Source: Bacteroidales bacterium
Lineage (GTDB): Bacteria; Bacteroidota; Bacteroidia; Bacteroidales; VadinHA17
DNA length: 34,295 nucleotides
Assembly: GCA_012513795.1 (NCBI GenBank)
Contig: JAAZBN010000133.1
Coordinates: 1 to 34,295, forward strand
Reading direction: 5' to 3'
Part shown: positions 1 to 7,677 of the stretch, one piece after another
Position numbering within the stretch: position 1 is the first letter of the stretch
Layout: each line of letters begins with the position of its first letter
Notes under the pieces: model-generated
Database searches by the model: none
The model's input: the letters and a program-made list of their open reading frames with translations, nothing else
Told to the model about the DNA's origin: nothing
Program-made: the position numbers and the translations under genes

Positions 1-79
1 CCTCAACGGTTTTCTGTACAGTCACTTTTTCAATTCCAGTGTTCTTGGCAATTTCGTTTACAATGTCTGCTTTTGTCAT
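1..79 (-). CDS. HU-family DNA-binding protein, N-terminal part
   Basis: The ATG is at 79-77 and the frame stays open to the window edge, giving 26 residues that start MTKADIVNEIAKNTGIEKVT. This is the typical start of a Bacteroidota HU/IHF-like histone, which binds DNA as a dimer and bends it. The rest of the gene (about 90 residues in the family) lies beyond base 1. It is divergent from ssb, and an exact -7 promoter box lies about 57 bases upstream of the start. The fragment is too short to tell HU alpha, HU beta and IHF-like forms apart. Confidence 0.85.
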   Translation of the reverse strand, partial: MTKADIVNEIAKNTGIEKVTVQKTVE

Positions 80-353
80 GTTGCAAGAATTTTAAATTCA
101 ACAAATTATTTTGATGTTCTGTTTTTTTCAATGTGCAAATATAAAATATTATTTATCAAAATCAGGTGACAATACTTTTTTTTCGGACCGAATATCCTGA
201 TTTTTTGACATCTATAAAAAAAAGAAGCAGTAATGCATCCCTTTGACACAGGTTGCTGCCCCCTTGCAGGAGAGAGATACAGCATCGTGAGTCACACACT
301 TATTTTTTTCGTAACTTTACATTCTTTAATCAGACGAAAATATTTATAAAGCT
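80..353. other. Intergenic region between divergent HU and ssb genes
   Basis: This is the longest gene-free stretch in the window. The HU-proximal half is AT-rich and holds the HU -7 box (136-143). The ssb-proximal half holds a near-match -7 box, TAACTTTA at 312-319, 5 of 6 defined bases, about 35 bases upstream of the ssb start. The middle, about 230-295, is less AT-rich. I saw no ORF, tRNA or strong hairpin there. Confidence 0.5.
136..143 (-). promoter_or_regulatory. Bacteroidota -7 promoter box for the HU gene
   Basis: On the minus strand this reads TATATTTG, an exact match to the Bacteroidota primary sigma -7 consensus TAnnTTTG. It lies in a very AT-rich stretch. No TTTG stands at the usual -33 spacing. 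Transcription would start near 128, leaving a leader of about 50 bases before the HU start codon. Confidence 0.5.
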
Positions 354-848
354 ATGTCATTCAATAAAGTAATACTGGTGGGCAACGTGGGTAAAGACCC
401 GGACATCAGGCGTTTCGAGAACAATATCAAGGCAGCTTTCTCTCTTGCCACCAGTGAAACCTACACCCCCAGAGGGGGAGAGAAGGTAACGCAGACCGAG
501 TGGCACAATATTGTTGCCTGGAGAAGACTTGCCGAACTCGCCGAGAACTATATCCGCAAAGGATCACAGATACTGGTTGAAGGCAAGCTGCGCTACAGGT
601 CATATGATGACCGCGATGGCAATAAGAGGTACATTGTTGAGGTTGAGGCAGATGTGATACAGCTTCTTGGGCGCAGGCCTGACAGCCAGAACCAGCAGGG
701 CCAGGGCTACCAGAATAACAGCCAGGGTTACCAGAACGGCGGACAACAGGGATATAACCCGCCCCCGTCAAACTCATCAACATCCACTGAAGAGAACAGC
801 GGAGAGGATCTCTCAACCCCGGATGCAGCTGACGACCTGCCTTTTTAA
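354..848 (+). CDS. ssb: Single-stranded DNA-binding protein SSB
   Basis: This 164-residue protein binds single-stranded DNA during replication, recombination and repair, normally as a tetramer. Residues 1 to about 105 form the OB fold, starting MSFNKVILVGNVGKDPDIR and including TEWHNIVAW. Residues 110-140 are a flexible Gln/Gly/Asn/Tyr-rich linker with repeats of the form QGYQN. The protein ends in the acidic tip DDLPF, the docking peptide for SSB partner proteins. It is the first gene of a rightward unit with gldE and gldD, 19 bases upstream of the assigned gldE start. In many Bacteroidota mutY lies just upstream; it is not here. Confidence 0.97.
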   Translation: MSFNKVILVGNVGKDPDIRRFENNIKAAFSLATSETYTPRGGEKVTQTEWHNIVAWRRLAELAENYIRKGSQILVEGKLRYRSYDDRDGNKRYIVEVEADVIQLLGRRPDSQNQQGQGYQNNSQGYQNGGQQGYNPPPSNSSTSTEENSGEDLSTPDAADDLPF

Positions 849-867
849 GTAACCAATCACCCTTATT

Positions 868-2196
868 TTGGATACGCTGCTTTCAGGATTATTGACAGGA
901 GTAGTTGCACAGGCTGCAATGACAGGGTCACCGGTGACACTGGTCATTGAAATAATCATCCTGCTTCTCCTGATAGCATCATCTGCCTTTGTGTCAGGCT
1001 CAGAGGTGGCCTGTTTCTCCCTGACCCCTAACCATATGGAGGAGCTTCAGCACAGAAAAGGAAGCAGGCCGGCTGCTATTCTTAAACTGCTGGCAAAGCC
1101 TGACAGGCTCCTGAGCACAATACTGGTGGCAAACAATATCATCAACATTGCCATTATCATCCTGGCAGCATTCATAAGCTCAAGATTGTTCAACCTGAGC
1201 AACAACCCGGTCCTCTCGTTTATCATAGAGGTTGTGGTCATCACTTTCATACTTCTGCTCTTTTGTGAGATCATTCCCAAGGTACTCGCTTCGCGAAACC
1301 AGCTCAGGTTTGCACTGATGATGGCTCCGGCACTTACCTTCCTGACAGGCCTGCTCAAGCCGATAGCTTCATTGCTCTCATACTCCTCCTTCTTCGTAAA
1401 ACGAAGGGCAAGGACGAGGGACAGCAGCCTGAATATCCAGGACCTTTCAGCAGCACTGGACCTGACTTCATCAGAGATCAAGGATGACAAGGAGATTCTC
1501 AGGGGGGTGGTCAGGTTCGGCAATACCAATACAAGTGCCATTATGTGCCCCCGCATAGATGTTACGGCACTGGATATAAGCAAAGGATTCCACGCAATAA
1601 TGGAACAAGTCACTGAGTCAGGCTTCTCCCGCATACCGGTCTACTCCGGATCATTTGACAACGTAAGGGGGATACTCTTTGTCAAGGACCTGCTGCCCCA
1701 TCTGGGCAAGCCTGATAACTTCAGGTGGCAGACACTCATCAGACCCCCTTATGTTGTACCGGAAACAAAAAAGATCAGCGAGCTTCTCAAAGAGTTCCAG
1801 ACCAAGAAGATCCACATGGCAATAGTGGTTGATGAGTACGGCGGCACAAGCGGTCTGGTTACACTGGAGGATGTGCTGGAGGAAATCGTGGGCGAAATCA
1901 CCGATGAGACTGATGAGGAGGAACCTCTCTATACAAAAACAGATGAGGGCAAATGGATCTTTGACGGGAAAATATTGCTGAATGATTTCTACAGGATAAC
2001 AGGGCTTGAGGATGACCCCTTTGAAGATGAGCGGGGCGACTCCGACACGCTGGCAGGCTTGCTTCTGGAGCTGCTGAAGGAGATGCCTGTCAGGGGAAGG
2101 GTGATCTCCGCAGGAGGATTTATCTTCACAATAAAGACAATTGAGAACAGGCGGATCAGGGAGATTGCCGTGGAAAAGAAAAGTAAGGAGACATGA
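868..2196 (+). CDS. gldE: GldE, CBS-domain membrane protein of the gliding/T9SS gld set
   Basis: This 442-residue inner-membrane protein has an N-terminal DUF21/CNNM-type region with about four membrane segments (residues 15-170, including [11 protein letters not shown]), a CBS-domain pair (about 225-350) and a C-terminal CorC/HlyC domain (about 360-440). That is the layout of magnesium/cobalt-efflux-like proteins. Its place between ssb and gldD marks it as GldE, which in Flavobacterium johnsoniae works with GldD in gliding and type IX secretion. The frame opens with TTG at 868; the first ATG is at 919 (residue 18). A stop at 850-852 excludes a longer start. The TGA overlaps the gldD ATG as ATGA. 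Confidence 0.93.
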   Translation: MDTLLSGLLTGVVAQAAMTGSPVTLVIEIIILLLLIASSAFVSGSEVACFSLTPNHMEELQHRKGSRPAAILKLLAKPDRLLSTILVANNIINIAIIILAAFISSRLFNLSNNPVLSFIIEVVVITFILLLFCEIIPKVLASRNQLRFALMMAPALTFLTGLLKPIASLLSYSSFFVKRRARTRDSSLNIQDLSAALDLTSSEIKDDKEILRGVVRFGNTNTSAIMCPRIDVTALDISKGFHAIMEQVTESGFSRIPVYSGSFDNVRGILFVKDLLPHLGKPDNFRWQTLIRPPYVVPETKKISELLKEFQTKKIHMAIVVDEYGGTSGLVTLEDVLEEIVGEITDETDEEEPLYTKTDEGKWIFDGKILLNDFYRITGLEDDPFEDERGDSDTLAGLLLELLKEMPVRGRVISAGGFIFTIKTIENRRIREIAVEKKSKET

Positions 2197-2765
2197 GATA
2201 CTTGATTGCCATTTTGGTGGTGACAACAGTTGTGTTATCGCAGGGCTGCAGGCAGACAACAGTGCCAAAGCCGGCAGGCTATTTCAGGATTGATCTGCCC
2301 GAAAAGGGCTATGTCCATTATGACACCCCATGCTCCTACTCTATCGAATATCCTGAATACGCAAGGATCAATTTAAGGCCGGCAACAGCCACCGACACCT
2401 GCTGGATGGATATAGAGTTCCCCTCACTGAAGGCAAGCATTCACCTTACCTACTTTGACATACATGATAACCTGGCAGCTCTTACTGAACTGACCCACGA
2501 GATGGCCTACAAGCATACAATCAGGGCTGACGCCATTGAGGAGAAGCTCTGGGCCGACGATTCCGCAAAGGTTTATGGCATACTGTATGATCTGAAAGGG
2601 AATACTGCCTCGGCAGTGCAGTTCTTCGTTACTGACAGTACCAGCCATTACCTGAGGGGCTCACTCTACTTCATGGCCCAGCCTAACGAGGACTCGCTCA
2701 GACCAGTCATTGCCTTTCTCAGAGAAGACATTATTCACCTTATTGAGACGCTGAACTGGAGATAA
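2193..2765 (+). CDS. gldD: GldD, gliding motility/T9SS lipoprotein
   Basis: This is a 190-residue predicted lipoprotein. A short hydrophobic signal (residues 3-16) leads into a lipobox ending VLSQGC, with Cys19 as the lipidation site. The body carries the GldD-like stretch AGYFRIDLPEKGY. In F. johnsoniae GldD is essential for gliding and for secretion through the T9SS, probably together with GldE. The start overlaps the gldE stop by 4 bases, which suggests translational coupling. AAGGAG lies only 2 bases before the ATG, too close to be a working ribosome binding site. The next gene starts 4 bases after its stop. Confidence 0.93.
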   Translation: MRYLIAILVVTTVVLSQGCRQTTVPKPAGYFRIDLPEKGYVHYDTPCSYSIEYPEYARINLRPATATDTCWMDIEFPSLKASIHLTYFDIHDNLAALTELTHEMAYKHTIRADAIEEKLWADDSAKVYGILYDLKGNTASAVQFFVTDSTSHYLRGSLYFMAQPNEDSLRPVIAFLREDIIHLIETLNWR

Positions 2766-2769
2766 AACC

Positions 2770-3414
2770 ATGGGCTGCATCACCAAACACTACCTGAATA
2801 AGGATACGATTATAGGCGTGTGGAAGATCGAGGAGGATCTTGAGACCCTCCTTACCATGGTGGATATGGGCCCTGAGGACAAAAAGCGATATGAACTCTA
2901 TCGCAGTAACTCAAGGAAGATGGAGTTCCTGAGCGTAAGGGCGCTGCTGGCTGAGATGCTTGGCAGGGACGCACGGATAGTATACAATAAGAACAATAAG
3001 CCTTTTATTAAGGACGGTTCACACTTTATAAGCATCACCCACTCCAATAAGCTGACCGCCATACTCATCAGCAAGGATGAGAGGGTGGGCATTGACCTTG
3101 AGTACATGCGTGTGAACATAAATGCCTTTGCCTCAAAGTTCCTTAACAGGAAGGAGAAGGTCACACGCAGGTGGGCAGACCGGACCTATCACCTTTATAT
3201 CCACTGGTGTGCAAAGGAAGCTATCTACAAGATTTGTGACAAGGAGGGAATAAACATTGTCAACGATATTACTATTGAACCCTTTGATGTGAAGGAGTCG
3301 GGTGAGATCAGGGGAACGGTGAAGAATGAAAGGATTGATGATCAATTCACCCTTTATTATTCAAAGTACGATAACTATACCATTGTCTGGACGAAGAAGA
3401 AGCATGAGGATTGA
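2770..3414 (+). CDS. 4'-phosphopantetheinyl transferase superfamily protein
   Basis: This 214-residue enzyme moves 4'-phosphopantetheine from coenzyme A to a serine of a carrier protein. The family motifs are visible: GIDLE at 107-111, giving the metal-binding Asp109 and Glu111, and WCAKEA at 146-151, matching WxxKEA. The length is that of the Sfp-like group rather than the short AcpS group. The carrier protein it serves cannot be told from the window. It lies 4 bases after gldD and overlaps the next gene by 11 bases, so it belongs to the ssb-gldE-gldD unit. Confidence in the family is high; the substrate is unknown. Confidence 0.9.
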   Translation: MGCITKHYLNKDTIIGVWKIEEDLETLLTMVDMGPEDKKRYELYRSNSRKMEFLSVRALLAEMLGRDARIVYNKNNKPFIKDGSHFISITHSNKLTAILISKDERVGIDLEYMRVNINAFASKFLNRKEKVTRRWADRTYHLYIHWCAKEAIYKICDKEGINIVNDITIEPFDVKESGEIRGTVKNERIDDQFTLYYSKYDNYTIVWTKKKHED

Positions 3415-4144
3415 TATACCCTGGAGAACGAGGAAAGTTATTGCACAGCTGATTGACCCTGACCATGCAGACGAGGAGACGCTCTCTGCTGCCACGCGCA
3501 ATGCTGCAGAAGCGGGTCTGGACCTGTTCCTTGCCGGGGGAAGCCTGACAGGCGTGCCTGTTGAAGGAGTTATCAGGAGACTGAAACAGCTTTCTGCCAT
3601 TCCCGTAGTGCTCTTCCCCGGAAACCTGACACAGCTTACTGCCGGGGCTGATGCCCTGTTCCTCCTCTCCCTCATCAGCGGCCGTAACCCGGAACTGCTG
3701 ATAGGCAACCATGTGATTGCCGCTCCCTTTCTTAAGGACATCAGAGACAGGGTTATACCTGTAGGGTATATGCTGATCAGTTGTGGCGGAGGCACCTCCG
3801 TTGAATATATGAGCCAGACCTCCCCCATCCCTTCCGGCAAGAATGATATTGCCGTGGCCACCGCCCTGGCGGGTGAGATGCTGGGCATGAAGGCCATCTA
3901 TCTCGAGGGAGGCAGCGGAGCCAGCAGGCCTGTGGACCTGTCCATGATCGAGGCTGTGAAAGAGGCGATCACCATCCCGCTCATTACCGGAGGAGGCATT
4001 GACACGGCTGAAAAGGTGGAACAGGCTTTCAGATCAGGCGCAGACATGGTTGTTATTGGCAACGGCTGCGAGCATGATCCCGGGCTGATAAAGGAAGCAT
4101 GCCGTGTGCGGGACCGACTAAACAGCATGACTGCAATAATCTGA
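3404..4144 (+). CDS. Geranylgeranylglyceryl phosphate synthase-like protein (GGGPS/PcrB family)
   Basis: This is a 246-residue TIM-barrel prenyltransferase-like protein. Archaeal relatives join sn-glycerol-1-phosphate to geranylgeranyl diphosphate, the first step of ether lipids. Visible motifs are QLIDPDHADEE near the N terminus, LAGGSLTG, FPGNLTQL, YLEGGSGA and the phosphate-binding LITGGGIDTAEKV, then ADMVVIGN. The frame is open upstream to 3326, but the ATG at 3404 gives the family N terminus (MRIDIPWRTRK) and an 11-base overlap with the preceding gene, so I chose it. Bacteroidota carry the group II type, whose role in bacteria is not settled. It is the last gene of the unit. Confidence 0.88.
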   Translation: MRIDIPWRTRKVIAQLIDPDHADEETLSAATRNAAEAGLDLFLAGGSLTGVPVEGVIRRLKQLSAIPVVLFPGNLTQLTAGADALFLLSLISGRNPELLIGNHVIAAPFLKDIRDRVIPVGYMLISCGGGTSVEYMSQTSPIPSGKNDIAVATALAGEMLGMKAIYLEGGSGASRPVDLSMIEAVKEAITIPLITGGGIDTAEKVEQAFRSGADMVVIGNGCEHDPGLIKEACRVRDRLNSMTAII

Positions 4145-4190
4145 CAACCATTTTCCCGTGTGCATAAAGGAAGACTGAATGATCTCTCCC

Positions 4191-4219
4191 CTGACAGGCA
4201 TTCACCAGCGCCCTGTCAG
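4191..4219. terminator. Inverted repeat between convergent genes, possible bidirectional terminator
   Basis: CTGACAGG (4191-4198) and CCTGTCAG (4212-4219) form a perfect 8-base stem with a 13-base loop. It lies between the stop at 4144 and the convergent stop at 4220-4222. There is no T-tract on either side, so it may be a transcript-end stabiliser rather than a classical intrinsic terminator. Confidence 0.45.
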
Positions 4220-5869
4220 CTACCTGAAGAGCTCGTGCAGAGGGTCACCACTGGATGCATTGGGCATCGGCACCTTGCACAGAACGGAAAGTGTGGTGGC
4301 TATATCCCTGGTGGTGACACGACGGGTGACCGAGGCCTTGCTGGCGGTCCATCCGTACCATACCAGCGGTACGTGACTGTCATACTCCCAGGGTGAGTTA
4401 TGGCCGGTGACATTGTCACTCTTTTCCACCCAGCCCGGATTCAGAGCTATCATCACATCCCCTGAACGCTGCTGACTGTAGTTATTGCTCATCTTCCGCA
4501 GAAGGCCGCCGGCAAAGTCGCTCATCTCAAAAGCTGACGTGGGAACGGCAGAGGCCACGGCTGCAAACTGTACCATGAAACGGGCTACCTTCTTCTGTAT
4601 CTCCTCAAGGCTGATCTTGGCATCCTCAATCAGCCCCCGGTTAAGGAAGATCTGGCTGTCATAGAACCCCCTGACCCAGTCGCCCTGGCCGTAAACGGCA
4701 TTCAGGTAACTGCGAAGCAGCTGAAGTGACTGGTTAAGCATAAAGTATCCGGAAGGAATGCGGCTCTGTGCAAGCACTGCAGGTATCTCAGACACTCCAT
4801 GGGCTGAGACCATGTAGACCAGCACATTCTTCTTGCCAATAGATTTGTCTATCCTCTCAAGCAGCCTGGCTATATTCTTGTCAAGTCTTAAAAGCGCATC
4901 AAAGGTTTCAACAGAGGTAGGGCCAAACCGGTGGCCTATATAGTCGGTTGCAGAATAGGTGACAGCCAGGAAATCAGTTACATCATCCTTGCCGAGTTCT
5001 TCATTGTCTATCAGCCTGAGAGCAAGCTCAGTGGTAAAATCATCTGCAAAGGGGGTTTCGCGCAGCAACGAGTAGTCCCTGGTGACATTTATCAGTTTGC
5101 CTTTGGTTGACAGCTCCTTCATGTCATAGGGAAACCAGGTCTGGTTGCTGAATCCTCTCTCGAGAGTGCTTGAGTCAGGCTGGCATCCCGGATAACCCGC
5201 AGGGTCACGCAGCGGTTGCCACGGCTGGTTGAGATATTGCCCGGGAAGCAGCATCGCATTGAAATCCATCAGCCATGGTGGCAGACTGTCAATATAATAT
5301 GTGCTTGACATCCAGGTGCCTGTGCGGTCGTCATACCAGAAAGCACCATCAGCTGCATGGCCTGTGGCAATAATGGCAGACATCTCCCGGATGCCTATGC
5401 CGTATACCTTCGACCCTCCGCAGGTGGCGGCCTGTAGCTCATCAGAAAAGGTGGATGAGAGCAGGTTAGCGGGTGAATAGAGCCCGGTCTCAAAGCTTCC
5501 TCCCACCGCATTGACCGAGGCGTCACTGACACAGTAGATCATCTCGTCATTGAAAGGATGGTACCACATGTCTGATGTGATGCCGTGAGCTGACGGGGAT
5601 GCACCGGTAGATATTGTAGCAAACCCGGGCCCGGCCTGGGTGGAGAGATAATCAATTGAAGCATTGCGGTAATAGGTCCCCTCATTGATCATCCTCTTCA
5701 GCCCGTTGTCAGGCAGAATATCCCAGATGCGCTCCAGCTGATCATATCGGAGCTGCTCAACAACGATCCCTATCACCAGTTGTGGTTTGTCAGGGGGTAT
5801 GTAAGCCGATTGTGGGGTTGCAGGAATAGTGATCAGCAGCAAAAATATAAGATTGATAAGTTGTCTCAT
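4220..5869 (-). CDS. Secreted PafA-like alkaline phosphatase superfamily protein, probably catalytically inactive
   Basis: This 549-residue protein has a signal peptide (about 1-20) and then a phosphodiesterase/alkaline phosphatase fold starting LVIGIVVEQLRYDQL. Residues can be aligned by eye with PafA of Elizabethkingia, from memory of its active site. The zinc-1 ligands are kept: Asp309, His313 and His499. The zinc-2 site and nucleophile are not: Glu38 for Asp, Ala79 for the Thr nucleophile, Asp100 for Asn, Ala356 for Asp; His357 remains. The Lys-x-Arg pair that contacts phosphate becomes Arg161-Glu-Met163. The frame is intact and full length, so this is not a decayed gene. It is the last gene of the leftward ychF-like/M14 peptidase group, with its own possible promoter. 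Function unknown. Confidence 0.85.
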   Translation of the reverse strand: MRQLINLIFLLLITIPATPQSAYIPPDKPQLVIGIVVEQLRYDQLERIWDILPDNGLKRMINEGTYYRNASIDYLSTQAGPGFATISTGASPSAHGITSDMWYHPFNDEMIYCVSDASVNAVGGSFETGLYSPANLLSSTFSDELQAATCGGSKVYGIGIREMSAIIATGHAADGAFWYDDRTGTWMSSTYYIDSLPPWLMDFNAMLLPGQYLNQPWQPLRDPAGYPGCQPDSSTLERGFSNQTWFPYDMKELSTKGKLINVTRDYSLLRETPFADDFTTELALRLIDNEELGKDDVTDFLAVTYSATDYIGHRFGPTSVETFDALLRLDKNIARLLERIDKSIGKKNVLVYMVSAHGVSEIPAVLAQSRIPSGYFMLNQSLQLLRSYLNAVYGQGDWVRGFYDSQIFLNRGLIEDAKISLEEIQKKVARFMVQFAAVASAVPTSAFEMSDFAGGLLRKMSNNYSQQRSGDVMIALNPGWVEKSDNVTGHNSPWEYDSHVPLVWYGWTASKASVTRRVTTRDIATTLSVLCKVPMPNASSGDPLHELFR

Positions 5870-5897
5870 GTCAAAAGGTTGTTCCTGAAATAAGTCC

Positions 5898-5905
5898 CAA
5901 AATTA
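5898..5905 (-). promoter_or_regulatory. Possible -7 promoter box for the PafA-like gene
   Basis: The minus strand reads TAATTTTG, an exact match to TAnnTTTG, in the 87-base gap between the M14 peptidase stop and the PafA-like start at 5869. No TTTG is seen at -33 spacing. The gene may be expressed from here as well as by read-through. Confidence 0.35.
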
Positions 5906-5956
5906 TCAGTTTTGGCCTTATCTGCAACCACGACAGTAAAAGATATCACCATCGGG

Positions 5957-7669
5957 TCATTCGTTTATCAACCGTCTGATTACCGCTTTACCCCTTACCA
6001 TCGGCCCGATGGGTTCCCTTCTGACCGAAAGGATATAGAGGCCGGAGGGTAATGATCCAAAATCGCGTACTATTGGTATGCCGGGCTGTGCCGTGGTGCG
6101 GAACCGGCTGACAAGAGCTCCGTTGGATGTTGTCAGGGTGACTGTGACCTCCCCGGCTACCAGCTCCGGGGGCATGATACTGATCATGCCGTCAGAGGGA
6201 TTGGGCCATATCAGCACTCCTGACACCGGGGGATCCGGATAGTTGCTGCCGCTCTTCTGCAGTTGCACATCACTGATCATAAGTGGATTAGCCTGCGTAA
6301 GCTCCGCCCTGAGGATGAATGTCTCATATCCAGGACTGGAGAAGGCAAGGTCCCATGTTCCCGGGGGCAGGAGCCTGAACCACGCGCCGGTAAGACTATC
6401 TGACCAGATATGAGATGAGTCGGCGTCATGGCCTTCTATGAATACCCTGGCGGGAAGAGGATCTCCGGACTCCGCATCGCTGACGGTGCCCCGGGCGCCG
6501 GTGAGTGCTTCGGAAATATACCGAAGCATTGAGCGGTAGTTCCATTCCCACAGATGTTCCAGGTTTGATCCGGGAGTCATCTTTGTCTCATCTATCTCTA
6601 TTGTCACCTCTCTGCCCCCGAGGCTGTAGGTGACATAGTCCTGCCTTCCACCAGTGATGACATACCACTGCCATCCTCTTGTGACGCCGTTGTCAAGAAA
6701 AGTCATGTATCCCGGTTCAGCATACATGTGCACCGTATCTGCATAGCGTCTGCTGATACTGTTGAACCATTCATCATCAGGGTGATTGCGTGTCCACCTG
6801 TCCCATGGGTAGTTGACCACCTCGGCGCCGCTGTGCAGATTGACAGAGAGGGTGAACCGCTGTTTCTGCAGAAAGGTGATCATGTCCGCTGTCTCTTTCT
6901 GCAGCGGCGGCGGCGGGCTGAGCTCCGGGTCAGGGAAGTTGCGGTTAAGGTCATAGCCGTTGCTGTTGGACCTGACCGGATAGATGATTGTATCGCTTTC
7001 GCGGTACATGCCGTCAGGATTGGCCAGCGGATTGATCCATATCTCCAGCCCGGAGACAAGCTCTGACACCAGCCCGCCGCCGCCGCTGCCTGCTGCAAGA
7101 TATTCAGCCAGCCTCATCATCAGCACAAACCCGGCTAACTCATCACCATGAATAGATGAGCTGAGCATCACCTTCGGCTCCCCCTCCTCCTCTCCGGGGT
7201 TGTCAGAAATCTTTATCGCCAGGATAGCCCTGCCCATAACACTGAACCCGATGGTGTCAAGCAGACAGACATCAGGCCAGTGATCAGCTATCTTGTGCAT
7301 AATGGTGTCATAATGCTTCCATGTGGGATATGACTGCCAGTGCATCGCCTCGGTGACGGATGAGGCAGTGAAGAAGCCCTTGCGCTGCTCAGGGAGAATA
7401 ATTTTGAAGGGAATATCTTCAGCAATAAAGGCCTCCGCATCACGGGGCGAAAGGGTGAGGCGAGCCACAGCGCCATCACACGAGGAGACGGAGAACAGAG
7501 ACGCCAGCCGGGTCATCTCGCTGAATCCCGGATAGCTTATCTCAATCTCTGCCTGGCCATAGAGAGTGACAGCTTCCCTTATGTCGCCTCCCCCGGGACT
7601 CTGCTGACCGAATCCGGCCCCGGCAGAAAGAAAAGTGAGAAAGAAAAGTATAGCCGGCAGGTTTTTCAC
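5957..7669 (-). CDS. M14-family zinc carboxypeptidase with T9SS sorting domain
   Basis: This 570-residue exported metallopeptidase opens with a signal peptide (about 1-21). Residues 110-390 form the M14 carboxypeptidase domain: zinc ligands His174 and Glu177 in HGDE and His279 in NLHSGAE, substrate-binding DLNRNFP at 240-246, and the likely catalytic Glu358 in VTIEIDETK. A carboxypeptidase regulatory-like (transthyretin-type) domain follows at about 391-475. Residues about 485-570 look like a type A T9SS C-terminal sorting domain, with WPNPSDGMISI and LPSGLYILSV. The protein is thus expected to cross the outer membrane through the T9SS and be surface-bound or released. It starts 8 bases after the ychF-like stop, so the two are probably co-transcribed. 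Confidence 0.93.
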   Translation of the reverse strand: MKNLPAILFFLTFLSAGAGFGQQSPGGGDIREAVTLYGQAEIEISYPGFSEMTRLASLFSVSSCDGAVARLTLSPRDAEAFIAEDIPFKIILPEQRKGFFTASSVTEAMHWQSYPTWKHYDTIMHKIADHWPDVCLLDTIGFSVMGRAILAIKISDNPGEEEGEPKVMLSSSIHGDELAGFVLMMRLAEYLAAGSGGGGLVSELVSGLEIWINPLANPDGMYRESDTIIYPVRSNSNGYDLNRNFPDPELSPPPPLQKETADMITFLQKQRFTLSVNLHSGAEVVNYPWDRWTRNHPDDEWFNSISRRYADTVHMYAEPGYMTFLDNGVTRGWQWYVITGGRQDYVTYSLGGREVTIEIDETKMTPGSNLEHLWEWNYRSMLRYISEALTGARGTVSDAESGDPLPARVFIEGHDADSSHIWSDSLTGAWFRLLPPGTWDLAFSSPGYETFILRAELTQANPLMISDVQLQKSGSNYPDPPVSGVLIWPNPSDGMISIMPPELVAGEVTVTLTTSNGALVSRFRTTAQPGIPIVRDFGSLPSGLYILSVRREPIGPMVRGKAVIRRLINE

Positions 7670-7677
7670 CTTTTCCT

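Noticed and set aside
230-295. Possible small RNA or tRNA between HU and ssb
   Set aside because: The stretch is less AT-rich than its flanks, but I found no cloverleaf, strong hairpin or promoter of its own.
2185-2190. AAGGAG as a ribosome binding site for gldD
   Set aside because: Only 2 bases separate it from the ATG, too short to pair with 16S rRNA during initiation. Coupling through the ATGA overlap is more likely.
3326-3403. Longer start for the GGGPS-like gene at 3326
   Set aside because: It would overlap the phosphopantetheinyl transferase gene by 89 bases and adds residues unlike the family. The ATG at 3404 gives the expected N terminus.
6728-7066. Open frames on the opposite strand of the M14 peptidase gene
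   Set aside because: They lie wholly inside a well-supported gene, their products are rich in Arg, Val and His without recognisable domains, and they have no separate start signals.
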